Positions 10,679 through 20,167 of a DNA stretch of 64,000 nucleotides are shown here, piece after piece. The stretch is from Phenylobacterium sp. GTDB taxonomy: Bacteria; Pseudomonadota; Alphaproteobacteria; Caulobacterales; Caulobacteraceae. The stretch's first letter is position 1; each line of letters opens with the position of its first letter. The DNA is taken from assembly GCF_013911965.1 (NCBI RefSeq), contig NZ_JACESE010000002.1, forward strand, positions 1 to 64,000, read 5' to 3'. The notes beneath the pieces were generated by a model. The model was not told the origin of the DNA, did no database searches, and worked only from the letters and a program-made list of their open reading frames with translations. The translations under genes and the position numbers were made by a program.

Positions 10679-11212
10679 ATGTCTCGTATCGGCAAGAAGA
10701 CGGTTCCCGTCCCGAACGGCGTGCAGGTGACCATCTCCGGTCAGGACGTCTCGGTGAAGGGGCCCAAGGGCCAGCTCTCCTGGACGCTGCCCGAAGAAAT
10801 CGAAGTCCGCCAGGAAGGCGCCGAACTGACCATCGCCAAGAAGGTCGACACCACCCGCGCCCAGGCGATGTGGGGTCTGTCGCGCACTCTGGTGAACAAC
10901 ATGGTCGTCGGCGTCACCGAGGGCTACGAGCGTACGCTCGAGCTGGTCGGCGTGGGCTACCGGGCCGCCATGAAGGGCCAGGCGCTCTCCATGCAGCTCG
11001 GCTTCAGCCACGACGTGGACATTCCGCCGCCGGAAGGCGTCACGTTCGCGACCCCGAAGCAGACCGAGATCAAGATCAGCGGCATCGACAAGCAGCTGGT
11101 CGGCGAGGTCGCCGCCCGTATCCGCCGTATCCGTCCGCCGGAGCCCTACAAGGGCAAGGGCGTGCGCTATGCCGGCGAAAAGGTTCGCCGCAAGGAAGGC
11201 AAGAAGAAGTAA
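10679..11212 (+). CDS. rplF: 50S ribosomal protein L6
   Basis: 177 residues from the ATG at 10679 ([15 protein letters not shown]), the normal family start; an in-frame start 36 bases upstream lies inside rpsH and is rejected. Two repeated RNA-binding domains; [13 protein letters not shown] and the end [25 protein letters not shown] are diagnostic. Confidence 0.97.
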   Translation: MSRIGKKTVPVPNGVQVTISGQDVSVKGPKGQLSWTLPEEIEVRQEGAELTIAKKVDTTRAQAMWGLSRTLVNNMVVGVTEGYERTLELVGVGYRAAMKGQALSMQLGFSHDVDIPPPEGVTFATPKQTEIKISGIDKQLVGEVAARIRRIRPPEPYKGKGVRYAGEKVRRKEGKKK

Positions 11213-11215
11213 GCC

Positions 11216-11572
11216 ATGGCGCTCTCTCCTCGTGACACCTCCAAGCGCCGCGCCGAGCGTAATCGCCGGCGCCTCCGTGCGCTCTCCAACGGCCGCCCGC
11301 GCCTGTCGGTCTTCCGTTCGGACAAGAACATCTACGCTCAGGTCATCGATGACGAGCGTGGCGTGACCCTGGCCGCGGCCTCTTCGCTGGAAGGCGACAA
11401 GCCGGCCAAGGGTTCGAACAAGGAAGCCGCCGCTCGCGTCGGCGCCCTGGTGGCGCAGCGCGCCATCGAGAAGGGCGTCAAGGACGTGGTCTTCGACCGT
11501 GGCGGCTACATTTATCACGGCCGGATCAAGGCGCTGGCTGAGGCCGCGCGTGAAGCCGGCCTGAACTTCTAG
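11216..11572 (+). CDS. rplR: 50S ribosomal protein L18
   Basis: 118 residues; binds 5S rRNA with L5. Conserved [19 protein letters not shown] and [28 protein letters not shown]. Three bases after rplF. Confidence 0.97.
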   Translation: MALSPRDTSKRRAERNRRRLRALSNGRPRLSVFRSDKNIYAQVIDDERGVTLAAASSLEGDKPAKGSNKEAAARVGALVAQRAIEKGVKDVVFDRGGYIYHGRIKALAEAAREAGLNF

Positions 11573-11583
11573 GGATCAAGCGA

Positions 11584-12195
11584 ATGGCTCGTGGAAACGA
11601 ACAGCGCGGCGGCGGCGATCGCCGGGACCGCAATCGCGGAAATCCCGCCGAAGAGCGCGCCGACAGCGACATCGTCGAAAAGCTGGTGCACATCAACCGC
11701 GTCGCCGCCACCGTGAAGGGTGGCCGCCGCTTCTCGTTCGCCGCCCTGATGGTGGTGGGCGACCAGAAGGGCCGCGTGGGCTTCGGTCACGGCAAGGCGC
11801 GTGAAGTGCCGGAAGCCATCCGCAAGGCGACCGAAGAAGCCAAGAAGTCGATGATCCGCGTGCCGCTGCGCGAAAGCCGCACCCTGCACCACGACGGCGC
11901 CGGCCGTTGGGGCGCGGGCAAGGTGATGGTCCGCGCGGCGCCTCCCGGCACCGGCGTGATCGCCGGCGGTCCGATGCGCGCGGTCCTCGAAACCCTCGGC
12001 GTCCAGGACGTCGTGGGCAAGTCGATCGGTTCGTCGAACCCCTACAACATGGTGCGCGCCACCTTCGAGGCCCTCAAGGCCCAGGCGTCGCCGCGTCAGG
12101 TCGCCGCCAAGCGCGGCAAGAAGGTCAGCGACGTGATCGGCCGCCGCGCCGACGGCGCCTCGTCCGAGGCCGTCGCCGCCGAAGCCGAAGGATAA
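11584..12195 (+). CDS. rpsE: 30S ribosomal protein S5
   Basis: 203 residues; accuracy protein in the 30S body. Contains the double-stranded RNA-binding fold with [20 protein letters not shown] and [17 protein letters not shown], plus [21 protein letters not shown]-like end. Extra N-terminal Gly/Arg/Asp stretch and an Ala/Glu-rich tail, as in related alphaproteobacteria. Confidence 0.97.
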   Translation: MARGNEQRGGGDRRDRNRGNPAEERADSDIVEKLVHINRVAATVKGGRRFSFAALMVVGDQKGRVGFGHGKAREVPEAIRKATEEAKKSMIRVPLRESRTLHHDGAGRWGAGKVMVRAAPPGTGVIAGGPMRAVLETLGVQDVVGKSIGSSNPYNMVRATFEALKAQASPRQVAAKRGKKVSDVIGRRADGASSEAVAAEAEG

Positions 12196-12200
12196 GCGAG

Positions 12201-12380
12201 ATGGCCAAGATCACCGTCCGCCAGAAGGCGAGCCCGATCCGCCGCGCCAAGGACCAGCGCGCCACCCTGGTGGGCCTGGGCCTGAACCGCGTGGGCCGCG
12301 TCGCCACCCTCGAGGACACCCCGGCGGTGCGCGGGATGATCCGCAAGGTTCAGCACATGGTCGAGGTGGTGGAGGGCTAG
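12201..12380 (+). CDS. rpmD: 50S ribosomal protein L30
   Basis: 59 residues, normal for L30. Starts at ATG 12201 just after the rpsE stop (AAGCGAG Shine-Dalgarno). Family end [14 protein letters not shown] and central [21 protein letters not shown] are clear. Followed by a terminator-like hairpin before rplO. Confidence 0.97.
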   Translation: MAKITVRQKASPIRRAKDQRATLVGLGLNRVGRVATLEDTPAVRGMIRKVQHMVEVVEG

Positions 12381-12403
12381 AGCCTTCCGCCGTCGCAGGC
12401 CTT

Positions 12404-12432
12404 CGCCCCCGGAAACGGGGGCGCACTTTTTT
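12404..12432 (+). terminator. Intrinsic terminator-like hairpin inside the spc operon
   Basis: Perfect 8-bp stem CGCCCCCG (12404-12411) / CGGGGGCG (12416-12423) closed by a GAAA tetraloop and followed by CAC and six T residues. It sits in the 105-base gap between rpmD and rplO, genes normally read on one transcript. Probably a partial terminator that lowers expression of rplO, secY and downstream genes. Confidence 0.75.
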
Positions 12433-12485
12433 CAGCCGAGTCGGGGCAGGGCCCCGGCGACAGATCTCGTCAAGGAGAGGCGAAC

Positions 12486-12968
12486 ATGACCAAGCTCAAC
12501 GAACTCGCTCCGCGTGAAGGCTCGACCAAGGGCCGCATGCGCGTCGGCCGCGGCCCGGGCTCGGGCAAGGGCAAGACCGGCGGTCGCGGCGTGAAGGGCC
12601 AGAAGTCCCGGACCGGCGTCTCGATCAACGGCTTCGAAGGCGGCCAGATGCCGCTGCACATGCGCATGCCCAAGCGCGGCTTCAACGCCCACGGCGCCAA
12701 GGACCTGGCCGAGGTCAACCTGTGGCGCATCGAGCAGGCCATCGCGGCCGGCAAGCTGGACGCCAAGTCGGCGATCGACGGCAAGGCCCTGGTGGCCGCC
12801 GGCGTCCTGCGCCGTGAGAAGGACGGCGTGAAGCTGCTCGGCAAGGGCGAACTGAAGTCCAAGATCGACATCACCGTCTACCACGCCTCGGCCTCGGCGC
12901 GGGAAGCTGTCGAGAAGGCCGGCGGCAAGGTGACGACGACCCGGGTCGAGGCTGAAGCCGAGGCCTGA
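12486..12968 (+). CDS. rplO: 50S ribosomal protein L15
   Basis: 160 residues. [23 protein letters not shown] and [18 protein letters not shown] are diagnostic, as is [18 protein letters not shown]. Good AAGGAGAGGCG Shine-Dalgarno. Comes after the internal hairpin, so its level may differ from that of the genes before it. Confidence 0.97.
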   Translation: MTKLNELAPREGSTKGRMRVGRGPGSGKGKTGGRGVKGQKSRTGVSINGFEGGQMPLHMRMPKRGFNAHGAKDLAEVNLWRIEQAIAAGKLDAKSAIDGKALVAAGVLRREKDGVKLLGKGELKSKIDITVYHASASAREAVEKAGGKVTTTRVEAEAEA

Positions 12969-13057
12969 TCCCGTTGGCCTGACGCCCTTTCAACGGGGCC
13001 GGGGCGGCGCTGGCGCGCTGTCCCGGCCTCTCTCGTCGCAAGGCCGGGTCCGGCCGG

Positions 13058-13086
13058 GTGACATGGGCGCGGGGCTCCCCTATGTG
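13058..13086 (+). promoter_or_regulatory. Possible promoter before secY
   Basis: GTGACA (13058-13063), 17-base spacer, TATGTG (13081-13086), about 30 bases before secY. The 146-base rplO-secY gap also holds an inverted repeat GGCCGGG (12997-13003) / CCCGGCC (13022-13028) that could be a weak terminator. The pattern matches a housekeeping promoter only moderately. Confidence 0.38.
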
Positions 13087-13114
13087 TGACCGGTTCTTAG
13101 ACGCGGGGATCTAA

Positions 13115-14467
13115 ATGGCTTCGGCCGCCGAACAACTCGCAGCCAATCTGAACTTCGGCGCCTTCCAGAAGGCGACGGAGCTGCACAAGCGGATCGGTTT
13201 CACCCTCCTGGCGATGATCGTCTATCGCCTGGGGACCTACATCCCGATTCCGGGCATCGATCCGGTCGCCTTCTCCCAGGCCTTCCAGGGCCAGGCGAGC
13301 GGCATTCTCGGCATGTTCAACATGTTCTCGGGCGGCGCCGTCGAGCGGATGGCCATCTTCGCCCTGAACGTGATGCCCTACATCTCGGCCTCGATCATCG
13401 TTCAGCTTCTGGGGGCGGTCTATCCGCCCTGGGAGAAGCTGCGGAAGGAAGGCGGCGAGGCCGGGCGCAAGACGCTCAACCAGTACACCCGCTACCTCAC
13501 CGTCGTGCTGGCCGTCTTCCAGTCCTTCGGCATCGCCATGGGTCTGAGCGCCAGCCAGGGGCTGGTCCAGAACCCGGGGCCGTTCTTCGTCGTCTCCACC
13601 GTCGTCACCCTGACCGGCGGCACGCTCTTCCTGATGTGGCTGGGCGAACAGATCACCAGCCGCGGGGTGGGCAACGGCATCTCGCTGATCATCTTCGCCG
13701 GTATCGTCGCGGTTCTGCCGCGCGGCATCTGGCAGATGTTCTCCATGACGCGGACGGGATCGCTGTCCGGCGTCGGCATGCTGCTGATCATGGCCATCGC
13801 CATCGCCGTGGTGGTCGCCATCGTCTTCATGGAGCGCTCGCAGCGCCGCCTGCTGGTCCAGTATCCCAAGCGCCAGCAGGGCAACCGCATGGTCGGCGGG
13901 GACACCTCCTTCCTGCCGCTGAAGATCAACACCGCCGGCGTCATTCCGCCGATCTTCGCCTCCAGCCTGCTGCTGCTGCCGACGACGGTGATGGGCTTCC
14001 TGGCCAACGCCAACCTGCCGGAATGGGCCCAGTGGCTGCCCGGCATGGTGGGCGCGCTGCAGCACGGCCAGCCGCTGTTCATGGTGCTCTACGGCGCCCT
14101 GATCATCTTCTTCTGCTTCTTCTACACCTCGATCGTGTTCAATCCCGACGAGACGGCCGAAAACCTGCGCAAGTACGGCGGCTTCCTGCCCGGCATCCGG
14201 CCGGGCAAGCGGACGGCGGAGTATCTGGACTATGTGCTGACGCGCCTGACGGTGATCGGCGCGGCCTATATCACCGCGGTCTGTCTGCTGCCGGAGGCCC
14301 TGATCGGCTTCTACAACGCGCCCTTCTATCTGGGCGGCACGTCGATCCTCATCGTGGTCACCGTCACCATGGACACCGTGACCCAGATTCAATCTCATCT
14401 GCTCGCCCACCAGTACGAAGGCCTCATCAAGAAGTCGAAGCTGAGGGGCGGTCGCAGCCGCGCTTGA
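13115..14467 (+). CDS. secY: Protein translocase channel subunit SecY
   Basis: 450 residues with ten hydrophobic segments. Pore-forming subunit of the SecYEG channel in the inner membrane. Typical elements: RIGFTLLAMIVYRLGTYIPIPGID near the start (two-part motif), GIMPYISASIIVQL-like LNVMPYISASIIVQL, GVGNGISLIIFAGI, and IRPGKRTAEYLDYVLTRLT in cytoplasmic loop 5/6. Precedes adk as in most bacteria. No rpmJ (L36) follows it here. Confidence 0.97.
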   Translation: MASAAEQLAANLNFGAFQKATELHKRIGFTLLAMIVYRLGTYIPIPGIDPVAFSQAFQGQASGILGMFNMFSGGAVERMAIFALNVMPYISASIIVQLLGAVYPPWEKLRKEGGEAGRKTLNQYTRYLTVVLAVFQSFGIAMGLSASQGLVQNPGPFFVVSTVVTLTGGTLFLMWLGEQITSRGVGNGISLIIFAGIVAVLPRGIWQMFSMTRTGSLSGVGMLLIMAIAIAVVVAIVFMERSQRRLLVQYPKRQQGNRMVGGDTSFLPLKINTAGVIPPIFASSLLLLPTTVMGFLANANLPEWAQWLPGMVGALQHGQPLFMVLYGALIIFFCFFYTSIVFNPDETAENLRKYGGFLPGIRPGKRTAEYLDYVLTRLTVIGAAYITAVCLLPEALIGFYNAPFYLGGTSILIVVTVTMDTVTQIQSHLLAHQYEGLIKKSKLRGGRSRA

Positions 14468-14528
14468 CGGCCGCACGGTAAAGTCGCCGACCGATCATTG
14501 AAGGCCGGCGGGGGAGGGATTTAACGCG

Positions 14529-15101
14529 ATGAATTTGATTCTTTTCGGTCCGCCGGCGGCGGGGAAGGGCACCCAGGCCAAGCGGCTGGTGAGCGAGAAG
14601 GGCATGGTCCAGCTCTCCACCGGCGACATGCTGCGCGCCGCCATCGCCTCGGGCTCCGAGCTCGGCAAGCGGGTCGAAGGGATCCTGCAGCGCGGCGACC
14701 TCGTCTCCGACGAGATCGTCATCGCCCTCATCGAGGACCGGCTGCCGGAGGCCGAGAGGGCCGGCGGCGCCATCTTCGACGGCTTCCCCCGCACGATCGC
14801 CCAGGCCAAGGCCCTGGACGAGATGCTCGAGAAGCGGGGGTCGCGGGTGGACCTGGTCATCCGACTCAAGGTGGATGACGCGGCCCTGATGGAGCGGATC
14901 GCCGGGCGATTCGCCGAGTCGGGCCGTCCGGATGACAATCCGGAGAGCTTCAAGGTCCGCCTGGCGGCCTACAACGAACAGACGGCGCCCCTGCTGCCCT
15001 ACTACGAGAGCCATGAGAAGCTCGTCGAGGTGGACGGCATGGGCACGGTCGAACAGGTGGCCCAGGCCATCGACCAGGCTCTGGCGGCCTCGCGCGCCTA
15101 A
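14529..15101 (+). CDS. adk: Adenylate kinase
   Basis: 190 residues, the short form without the zinc-binding LID. Interconverts ATP + AMP and 2 ADP. P-loop FGPPAAGKGTQAKR at the N terminus, STGDMLRAAI (AMP site), GFPRTIAQA and GRPDDNPESFKVRL. Shares the secY transcript in most bacteria; the gap here is 61 bases. Confidence 0.97.
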   Translation: MNLILFGPPAAGKGTQAKRLVSEKGMVQLSTGDMLRAAIASGSELGKRVEGILQRGDLVSDEIVIALIEDRLPEAERAGGAIFDGFPRTIAQAKALDEMLEKRGSRVDLVIRLKVDDAALMERIAGRFAESGRPDDNPESFKVRLAAYNEQTAPLLPYYESHEKLVEVDGMGTVEQVAQAIDQALAASRA

Positions 15102-15197
15102 GGCGCGGGCCTCATCAGCCTTACAAAAGAGGGTGGCGGATCGTCCGCGGCCCTCGACTTCGCTTCGGGGCGGTCGAGAAATCTTCCGCCTCGCCCA

Positions 15198-15225
15198 TTG
15201 ACGGAAACGCAACGATCCATATAAC
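15198..15225 (+). promoter_or_regulatory. Probable promoter of the alpha operon (rpsM-rpsK-rpoA-rplQ)
   Basis: TTGACG (15198-15203), 16-base spacer, TATAAC (15220-15225), in the 222-base gap between adk and rpsM. The AT-rich CATATAA stands out against the surrounding GC. An inverted repeat CTCGAC...GTCGAG lies upstream at about 15155-15178. No gene is seen in this gap. Confidence 0.6.
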
Positions 15226-15323
15226 GGTGCGCTTCCGCGAAAGGGCGCGAAGGACGCGCGGCTCCGTTTTCATATGGGCCGGGCGCCGTTCGCGCATCTT
15301 TGCGTGACCAGGAGAATATCCCA

Positions 15324-15692
15324 GTGGCCCGCATCGCAGGCGTCAACATTCCGACCAACAAGCGCGTCGTGATCGCGCTGCAGTACATCCATGGCATCGG
15401 TCAGGCGAAGGCCGCCGAGATTGTCCAGAAGGTGGGCATCGAGCCCGCCCGTCGCGTCAACGAGCTGACCGACGCTGAGGTGCTGCAAATCCGCGAGACC
15501 ATCGACCGCGACTATCTCGTCGAGGGCGACCTGCGCCGCGAGACGGCCGTCAACATCAAGCGGCTGATGGACCTGGCCTGCTACCGCGGCCTGCGTCACC
15601 GCAAGGGTCTGCCGGTCCGTGGTCAGCGTACGCACACCAATGCGCGCACCCGCAAGGGTCCCGCCAAGCCGATCGCCGGCAAGAAGAAATAA
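15324..15692 (+). CDS. rpsM: 30S ribosomal protein S13
   Basis: 122 residues starting at GTG 15324 ([15 protein letters not shown]), which gives the exact family length and follows CCAGGAGA at a good distance; the open frame from 15300 is longer but not conserved. [10 protein letters not shown] and [24 protein letters not shown] are diagnostic. It contacts the 50S subunit and P-site tRNA. Confidence 0.96.
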   Translation: MARIAGVNIPTNKRVVIALQYIHGIGQAKAAEIVQKVGIEPARRVNELTDAEVLQIRETIDRDYLVEGDLRRETAVNIKRLMDLACYRGLRHRKGLPVRGQRTHTNARTRKGPAKPIAGKKK

Positions 15693-15709
15693 GTAAGAGA
15701 GCTTAGCCG

Positions 15710-16099
15710 ATGGCCAAGGAACCGGCGCGCGTCAAACGGCGTGAGCGCAAGAACATCACCTCCGGCGTGGCGCACGTGAACGCCTCGTTCAACAACACCA
15801 TGATCACGATCACCGATGCGCAGGGGAACACCATCTCCTGGTCGTCGGCCGGGATGATGGGTTTCAAGGGGTCGCGGAAGTCGACCCCCTACGCCGCCCA
15901 GATGGCCGCCGAGGACGCGGGCCGCAAGGCCGCCGAGCACGGCGTGAAGACCCTGGAAGTGAACGTCTCGGGCCCCGGTTCTGGTCGTGAGTCGGCCCTG
16001 CGTGCGCTGCAGGCGGTCGGCATGACGATCACCACCATCCGCGATGTGACCCCCATTCCGCACAACGGCTGCCGTCCGCCCAAGCGCCGGCGCGTCTAA
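15710..16099 (+). CDS. rpsK: 30S ribosomal protein S11
   Basis: 129 residues; platform protein. Conserved [41 protein letters not shown] and [18 protein letters not shown] end. Followed by a 76-base gap with a strong hairpin before rpoA. Confidence 0.98.
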   Translation: MAKEPARVKRRERKNITSGVAHVNASFNNTMITITDAQGNTISWSSAGMMGFKGSRKSTPYAAQMAAEDAGRKAAEHGVKTLEVNVSGPGSGRESALRALQAVGMTITTIRDVTPIPHNGCRPPKRRRV

Positions 16100-16122
16100 A
16101 GGACTGGCTTTCGCACTTCCTG

Positions 16123-16148
16123 CGCCGGCCCGCGTTTCGCGGCCGGCG
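16123..16148 (+). promoter_or_regulatory. Hairpin between rpsK and rpoA
   Basis: CGCCGGCCCGCG / CGCGGCCGGCG with a TTT loop and a single bulged C. No T run follows, so it is not an ordinary terminator. It could be an RNA processing or stability element that sets the ratio of rpoA to ribosomal protein message; role inferred. Confidence 0.4.
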
Positions 16149-16175
16149 ATCCTGCGTTTCTAGGGACACCCATCC

Positions 16176-17192
16176 GTGATCGAAAGAAACTGGAACGAGC
16201 TCATCCGTCCCGAAAAGCCGCTGATCGAGACCGGTTCTGACGCCAGCCGCAAGGCCCGCATCGTCGCCGAACCTCTCGAGCGCGGCTTCGGCGTGACCCT
16301 GGGCAACAGCCTGCGTCGCGTGCTCCTGTCCTCTCTGCAAGGCGCGGCCGTGACCGCGGTGCAGATCGACGGCGTGGTGCACGAGTTCTCGTCCCTCGAA
16401 GGCGTCCGCGAGGACGTCGTCGACATCGTGCTCAACATCAAGCAGCTCGCCGTGCGCATGCACTCCGAGGGGCCCAAGCGCATGACCCTGCGCGCCACGG
16501 GCCCCGGCGTGGTCACCGCCGGCCAGATCGAGACGCCTTCGGACATCGAGATCCTGAACCCCGACCACGTGCTCTGCACGCTGGATGACGGCGCCAATGT
16601 GCGCATGGAGTTCACGGTCCAGACCGGCAAGGGCTACGTCCCCGCCGAGATGAACCGGCCGGAAGATGCGCCGATCGGCCTCATCGCCGTCGACGCCCTC
16701 TATTCGCCGGTCAAGCGCGTCGCCTATCGCGTCGAGCCCACCCGTCAGGGCCAGAGCCTCGACTACGACAAGCTGATCATGGAAGTGGAGACCAACGGCG
16801 CGGTTTCGCCCGTTGACGCCGTGGCCTACGCCGCGCGCATCCTCCAGGACCAGCTGCAGATCTTCATCACCTTCGAAGAGCCGAAGAAGAAGGTCGAGGG
16901 CGAGGCCAAGCCGGAGCTGCCGTTCAACCCGGCGCTGCTGAAGAAGGTCGACGAGCTGGAGCTGTCGGTCCGTTCGGCCAACTGCCTGAAGAACGACAAC
17001 ATCGTCTATATCGGCGACCTGATCCAGAAGACGGAGGCGGAGATGCTCCGCACCCCGAACTTCGGCCGCAAGTCGCTGAACGAGATCAAGGAAGTCCTCG
17101 CCGGCATGGGCCTGCACCTGGGCATGGACGTGCCCAACTGGCCGCCCGAGAACATCGAAGACCTCGCCAAGAAGTTCGAAGACCAGATGTAA
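16176..17192 (+). CDS. rpoA: RNA polymerase alpha subunit
   Basis: 338 residues, the usual alphaproteobacterial length. N-terminal dimerisation domain with [23 protein letters not shown] and C-terminal domain with [22 protein letters not shown] and [21 protein letters not shown], the part that contacts UP elements and activators. The start at 16176 is an ATA/GTG-region start: the codon at 16176 is GTG, following TAGGGACA. Confidence 0.97.
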   Translation: MIERNWNELIRPEKPLIETGSDASRKARIVAEPLERGFGVTLGNSLRRVLLSSLQGAAVTAVQIDGVVHEFSSLEGVREDVVDIVLNIKQLAVRMHSEGPKRMTLRATGPGVVTAGQIETPSDIEILNPDHVLCTLDDGANVRMEFTVQTGKGYVPAEMNRPEDAPIGLIAVDALYSPVKRVAYRVEPTRQGQSLDYDKLIMEVETNGAVSPVDAVAYAARILQDQLQIFITFEEPKKKVEGEAKPELPFNPALLKKVDELELSVRSANCLKNDNIVYIGDLIQKTEAEMLRTPNFGRKSLNEIKEVLAGMGLHLGMDVPNWPPENIEDLAKKFEDQM

Positions 17193-17373
17193 TTCGGTTC
17201 CGCGCTGACTTCGGGCCGCTTCGGCGGCCAGGGCCTGAGGAAGCCGCGCCAGCGGTGGAGGGTCCCGGCGCTTCGTAATGACCCAGGCGGGAGCAGGCTG
17301 GGATTGATCAGACGAGGCGTCGCCCAGCAGAAGGGGGGCGCCAGGCGGGCGGACGAGCCCAGGAGACAGAGAT

Positions 17374-17787
17374 ATGCGTCACGGAAAAGCCCACCGTAAA
17401 CTGGGTCGCACCACCGCCCACCGCACCGCCATGTTCGCCAACATGTCGGCCAGCCTGATCAAGCATGAGCAGATCGTCACGACCCTGCCGAAGGCCAAGG
17501 AACTGCGCCCGTTCGTCGAGAAGCTGGTGACGCTCGCCAAGCGCGGCGACCTGCACGCCCGCCGCCAGGCGATCAGCCAGGTCCGCGACATCGAGCAGGT
17601 GGGCAAGCTCTTCGCCGTGCTCGGCCCGCGCTACGCGAACCGCAACGGCGGCTATATCCGCGTGCTCAAGGCCGGCTATCGCTACGGCGACAACGCCCCG
17701 ATGGCCGTGATCGAGTTCGTCGACCGCGACCCGTCGGAAAAGGGCAAGGATTCCGGTCCGAAGCCGGAAGTCTTCGCGGAGGCGTAA
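17374..17787 (+). CDS. rplQ: 50S ribosomal protein L17
   Basis: 137 residues. [24 protein letters not shown] and the [29 protein letters not shown]-like segment are diagnostic. The 181-base gap from rpoA holds no recognisable gene. CAGGAGACAG gives a good Shine-Dalgarno. It closes the array, with a strong terminator after it. Confidence 0.97.
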   Translation: MRHGKAHRKLGRTTAHRTAMFANMSASLIKHEQIVTTLPKAKELRPFVEKLVTLAKRGDLHARRQAISQVRDIEQVGKLFAVLGPRYANRNGGYIRVLKAGYRYGDNAPMAVIEFVDRDPSEKGKDSGPKPEVFAEA

Positions 17788-17813
17788 GGCTCGCGACAGC
17801 GACGCAAAGGTTC

Positions 17814-17850
17814 AAGGCCCCGGACGGCGACGTCCGGGGCCTTTTCCGTT
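17814..17850 (+). terminator. Rho-independent terminator of the ribosomal array
   Basis: 13-bp perfect stem AAGGCCCCGGACG (17814-17826) / CGTCCGGGGCCTT (17831-17843) with a GCGA tetraloop and a T-rich tail (TTTTCCGTTTT). Confidence 0.95.
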
Positions 17851-17892
17851 TTGCGCAGGCAAGTGTCACGCAGCTGGGCTAGGCATGCCGCC

Positions 17893-19125
17893 ATGAGCCC
17901 ATTGTCCCGCCTCGCGCTTCTGCTCATCAGCCTGTGCTTCGCCGCCTGCGCCAGTCCGGCTCCGCAAATGGCGGCGGAGCGCCGGCCGCAGCCGGTCATA
18001 CTGATCTCCATCGACGGCTTTCGGCCAGACTATCTGGACCGGGGTCTGACGCCCCATCTGGCCGCGCTCGCCGAGCGGGGCGTCCGTGGCGCGATGCGCC
18101 CGGCGTTCCCATCGAAGACCTTTCCCAACCACTACACCCTGGTGACCGGCCTGCGGCCCGACCGCCACGGGATCGTCGACAACACCATGGCCGACCCGCA
18201 GATGCCTGGCCGCACCTTCAGCCTGGGGAACGCGGCGGAGGTGACCGATGCGGCCTGGTGGAACGAGGCCACCCCCATCTGGGTGACGGCCGAACGCGCC
18301 GGTCTGCCGACGGCGACCATGTTCTGGCCGGGATCGGAGGCGGGGATCGGCGGCGTCCATCCGACCTACTGGATGAAGTTCGATCAGTCGATGAGCGCCC
18401 AGGCCCGGGTCGATCAGGTCTTGGCCTGGCTGGACCAGCCGGAACGTCCCGCCTTCCTCACCCTCTATTTCGACGAGGTCGACAGCTACGGCCACTGGAA
18501 CGGGCCGGACTCCGAGGAGGTGAACGCGGCGCTGGCGCGCACCGACGCGGCCGTCGGGCGGCTGGTGGACGGACTGGAGGCGAGGGGGCTGCTGGCCCAG
18601 ACCGAGCTCGTCGTGGTCGCCGACCATGGCATGGCCGCGACTTCGCGCGCGCGGACGATCGTGCTGGAGGACCTGGTGGAGGCGGCCGACGGCCGCGCCC
18701 TCGTGACCGGCCCCTATCTCGCCTTCGCGCCGGCGCCGGATCGCCGCGCCCAGGCCGAGGCGGCCCTGCTGCGCGAGCACGACCACATGGACTGCTGGCG
18801 CAAGGACGAGCTGCCCGCCCGCTTCGCCTATGGCCAGCACCGGCGTGTGCCGGAGATCTTCTGCCTGGCGGAGATCGGCTGGGAGATCCTGCCCCGGGCG
18901 ACGGCGGGGCGACGCCCGATGGCCGGCGGCGCCCACGGCTACGACCCCGCCGATCCCGCCATGGCCGCCCTGTTCCTGGCGGCGGGTCCCAGCTTCCGCA
19001 GCGGCGTCGTCCTGCCGGTGTTCGAAAATGTGGACGTCTACCCGCTGCTGGCGCGGCTGCTGGGCGTGGCGCCTGAGGCGAACGAGGGCGACCTGCAGGC
19101 GCTTGCCCCCGCCCTGGGCTCCTGA
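17893..19125 (+). CDS. Lipoprotein nucleotide pyrophosphatase/phosphodiesterase (alkaline phosphatase superfamily)
   Basis: 410 residues from ATG 17893. Starts with a lipoprotein signal, lipobox FAAC at residues 15-18, so it is likely anchored in the envelope facing the periplasm. The body is an NPP-type phosphodiesterase: ILISIDGFRPDYLDRG (metal-binding Asp), PSKTFPNHYTLVTGL (Thr nucleophile in KTFPN), YFDEVDSYGHWNGPD, VVADHGMA and GGAHGYDP near the C terminus supply the two-zinc site. Substrate (nucleotide, sugar-nucleotide or phospholipid diester) cannot be told. It starts a new transcription unit after the rplQ terminator; no clear Shine-Dalgarno is visible. Confidence 0.86.
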   Translation: MSPLSRLALLLISLCFAACASPAPQMAAERRPQPVILISIDGFRPDYLDRGLTPHLAALAERGVRGAMRPAFPSKTFPNHYTLVTGLRPDRHGIVDNTMADPQMPGRTFSLGNAAEVTDAAWWNEATPIWVTAERAGLPTATMFWPGSEAGIGGVHPTYWMKFDQSMSAQARVDQVLAWLDQPERPAFLTLYFDEVDSYGHWNGPDSEEVNAALARTDAAVGRLVDGLEARGLLAQTELVVVADHGMAATSRARTIVLEDLVEAADGRALVTGPYLAFAPAPDRRAQAEAALLREHDHMDCWRKDELPARFAYGQHRRVPEIFCLAEIGWEILPRATAGRRPMAGGAHGYDPADPAMAALFLAAGPSFRSGVVLPVFENVDVYPLLARLLGVAPEANEGDLQALAPALGS

Positions 19126-19216
19126 GCCGCTCCGGCCGAAAGTTCACGGGCGGGGAGGCTTGACGATATGATTGCAGAATGAGTTAAATATTGGAGATAT
19201 CCGAAAGGACCTATCC

Positions 19217-20167
19217 ATGACCCCCGCCGCCCGCCTCACATCCACCGTCGTCTGCCGTGACCCCAAGGCGTCGCTCGACTGGCTCGAACGCGCCTTCGGC
19301 TTCGAGGTCACGACCCTGCTTACGGACGCCGAAGGGCAGGTCGCCCACGCGGAGATGGGCTTCCACGGGGCGAGGATCGGCGTTGCGGGTGAGTGGTTTG
19401 GCGACATGCTGGGCCCGGCCGTCATGAAGAGTCCGGCCAGTCTGGACGGGCAGGGGACGCAGTTCTGCTGGATCGACCTGCCCGAGGGGTTCGACATCGA
19501 CGCCCATTGCGAGCGGGCCCGCGCCGCCGGCGCCCGCATCACCCAGGCGCCCGAGGAGCAGTTCTACGGCGCACGCACCTACCGCGCCCTCGATCCGGAC
19601 GGCCATGTCTGGAACTTCCGCCGCCATACGCGCGATGTGGCGGCGCAGGAGATCGAGGCCGCCACGGGTCTGACCTACGCCGTGGAGACGGCCGCCCCGG
19701 CGCCCGAGGCGCGCTCGCCCGTCACGCCCTATGTCTGCTACGCCGATCCGGCCGCCGCCTATGGCTGGCTGGAGGCGGCGTTCGGGCTCGAGCCCCACAT
19801 CTATGTGACCGACGCCGCCGGCGGACTGGCGCACGCCGAGATGACGTTCCGCGGCCAGACCGTGGGGGTTTCCAAGGCCTGGTCCGAACGCCATGCCGCC
19901 CCGGGCGACGTGGCCGGCCGCAACACCCAGACCATCCATCTGCAACTGGACGACGGCATCGACGACCACCATGCCCGCGCCGTCGCCGCCGGCGCCGAGA
20001 TCGTCCGGCCGCTGGAGACCCAGGCCTATGGCGACCGCACCTATCTGGCGCTCGACCTCGAAGGCCATGTCTGGTCCTTCGGCCAGACGGTGAAGCCCAT
20101 GGGCGTGGCGCAGTGGGACGCCGAGCTTGGGACTGTGACCCTGCGCCGCCCCGCCGCGACCCGATGA
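19217..20167 (+). CDS. Two-domain VOC (glyoxalase/bleomycin-resistance fold) protein
   Basis: 316 residues from ATG 19217, preceded by GAAAGGA. Two tandem PhnB-like VOC domains (about residues 1-140 and 165-305), each with the pattern of a short beta-strand, DPxAxxxWLExAFGFE, AHAEMxFxG and YGxRTYxALDPxGHVWxF. Such pairs usually make one metal-binding or ligand-binding site; no reaction can be assigned. The stop overlaps the start of the ArsR regulator gene (ATGA), so they are co-translated, which suggests the regulator and this protein respond to the same compound. Confidence 0.85.
   Translation: MTPAARLTSTVVCRDPKASLDWLERAFGFEVTTLLTDAEGQVAHAEMGFHGARIGVAGEWFGDMLGPAVMKSPASLDGQGTQFCWIDLPEGFDIDAHCERARAAGARITQAPEEQFYGARTYRALDPDGHVWNFRRHTRDVAAQEIEAATGLTYAVETAAPAPEARSPVTPYVCYADPAAAYGWLEAAFGLEPHIYVTDAAGGLAHAEMTFRGQTVGVSKAWSERHAAPGDVAGRNTQTIHLQLDDGIDDHHARAVAAGAEIVRPLETQAYGDRTYLALDLEGHVWSFGQTVKPMGVAQWDAELGTVTLRRPAATR

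Noticed and set aside
15102-15323. A gene (e.g. rpmJ) between adk and rpsM
   Set aside because: No L36-like KVRxSVKxxCxxCK pattern in any frame here; the gap contains a promoter-like sequence and a small inverted repeat only.
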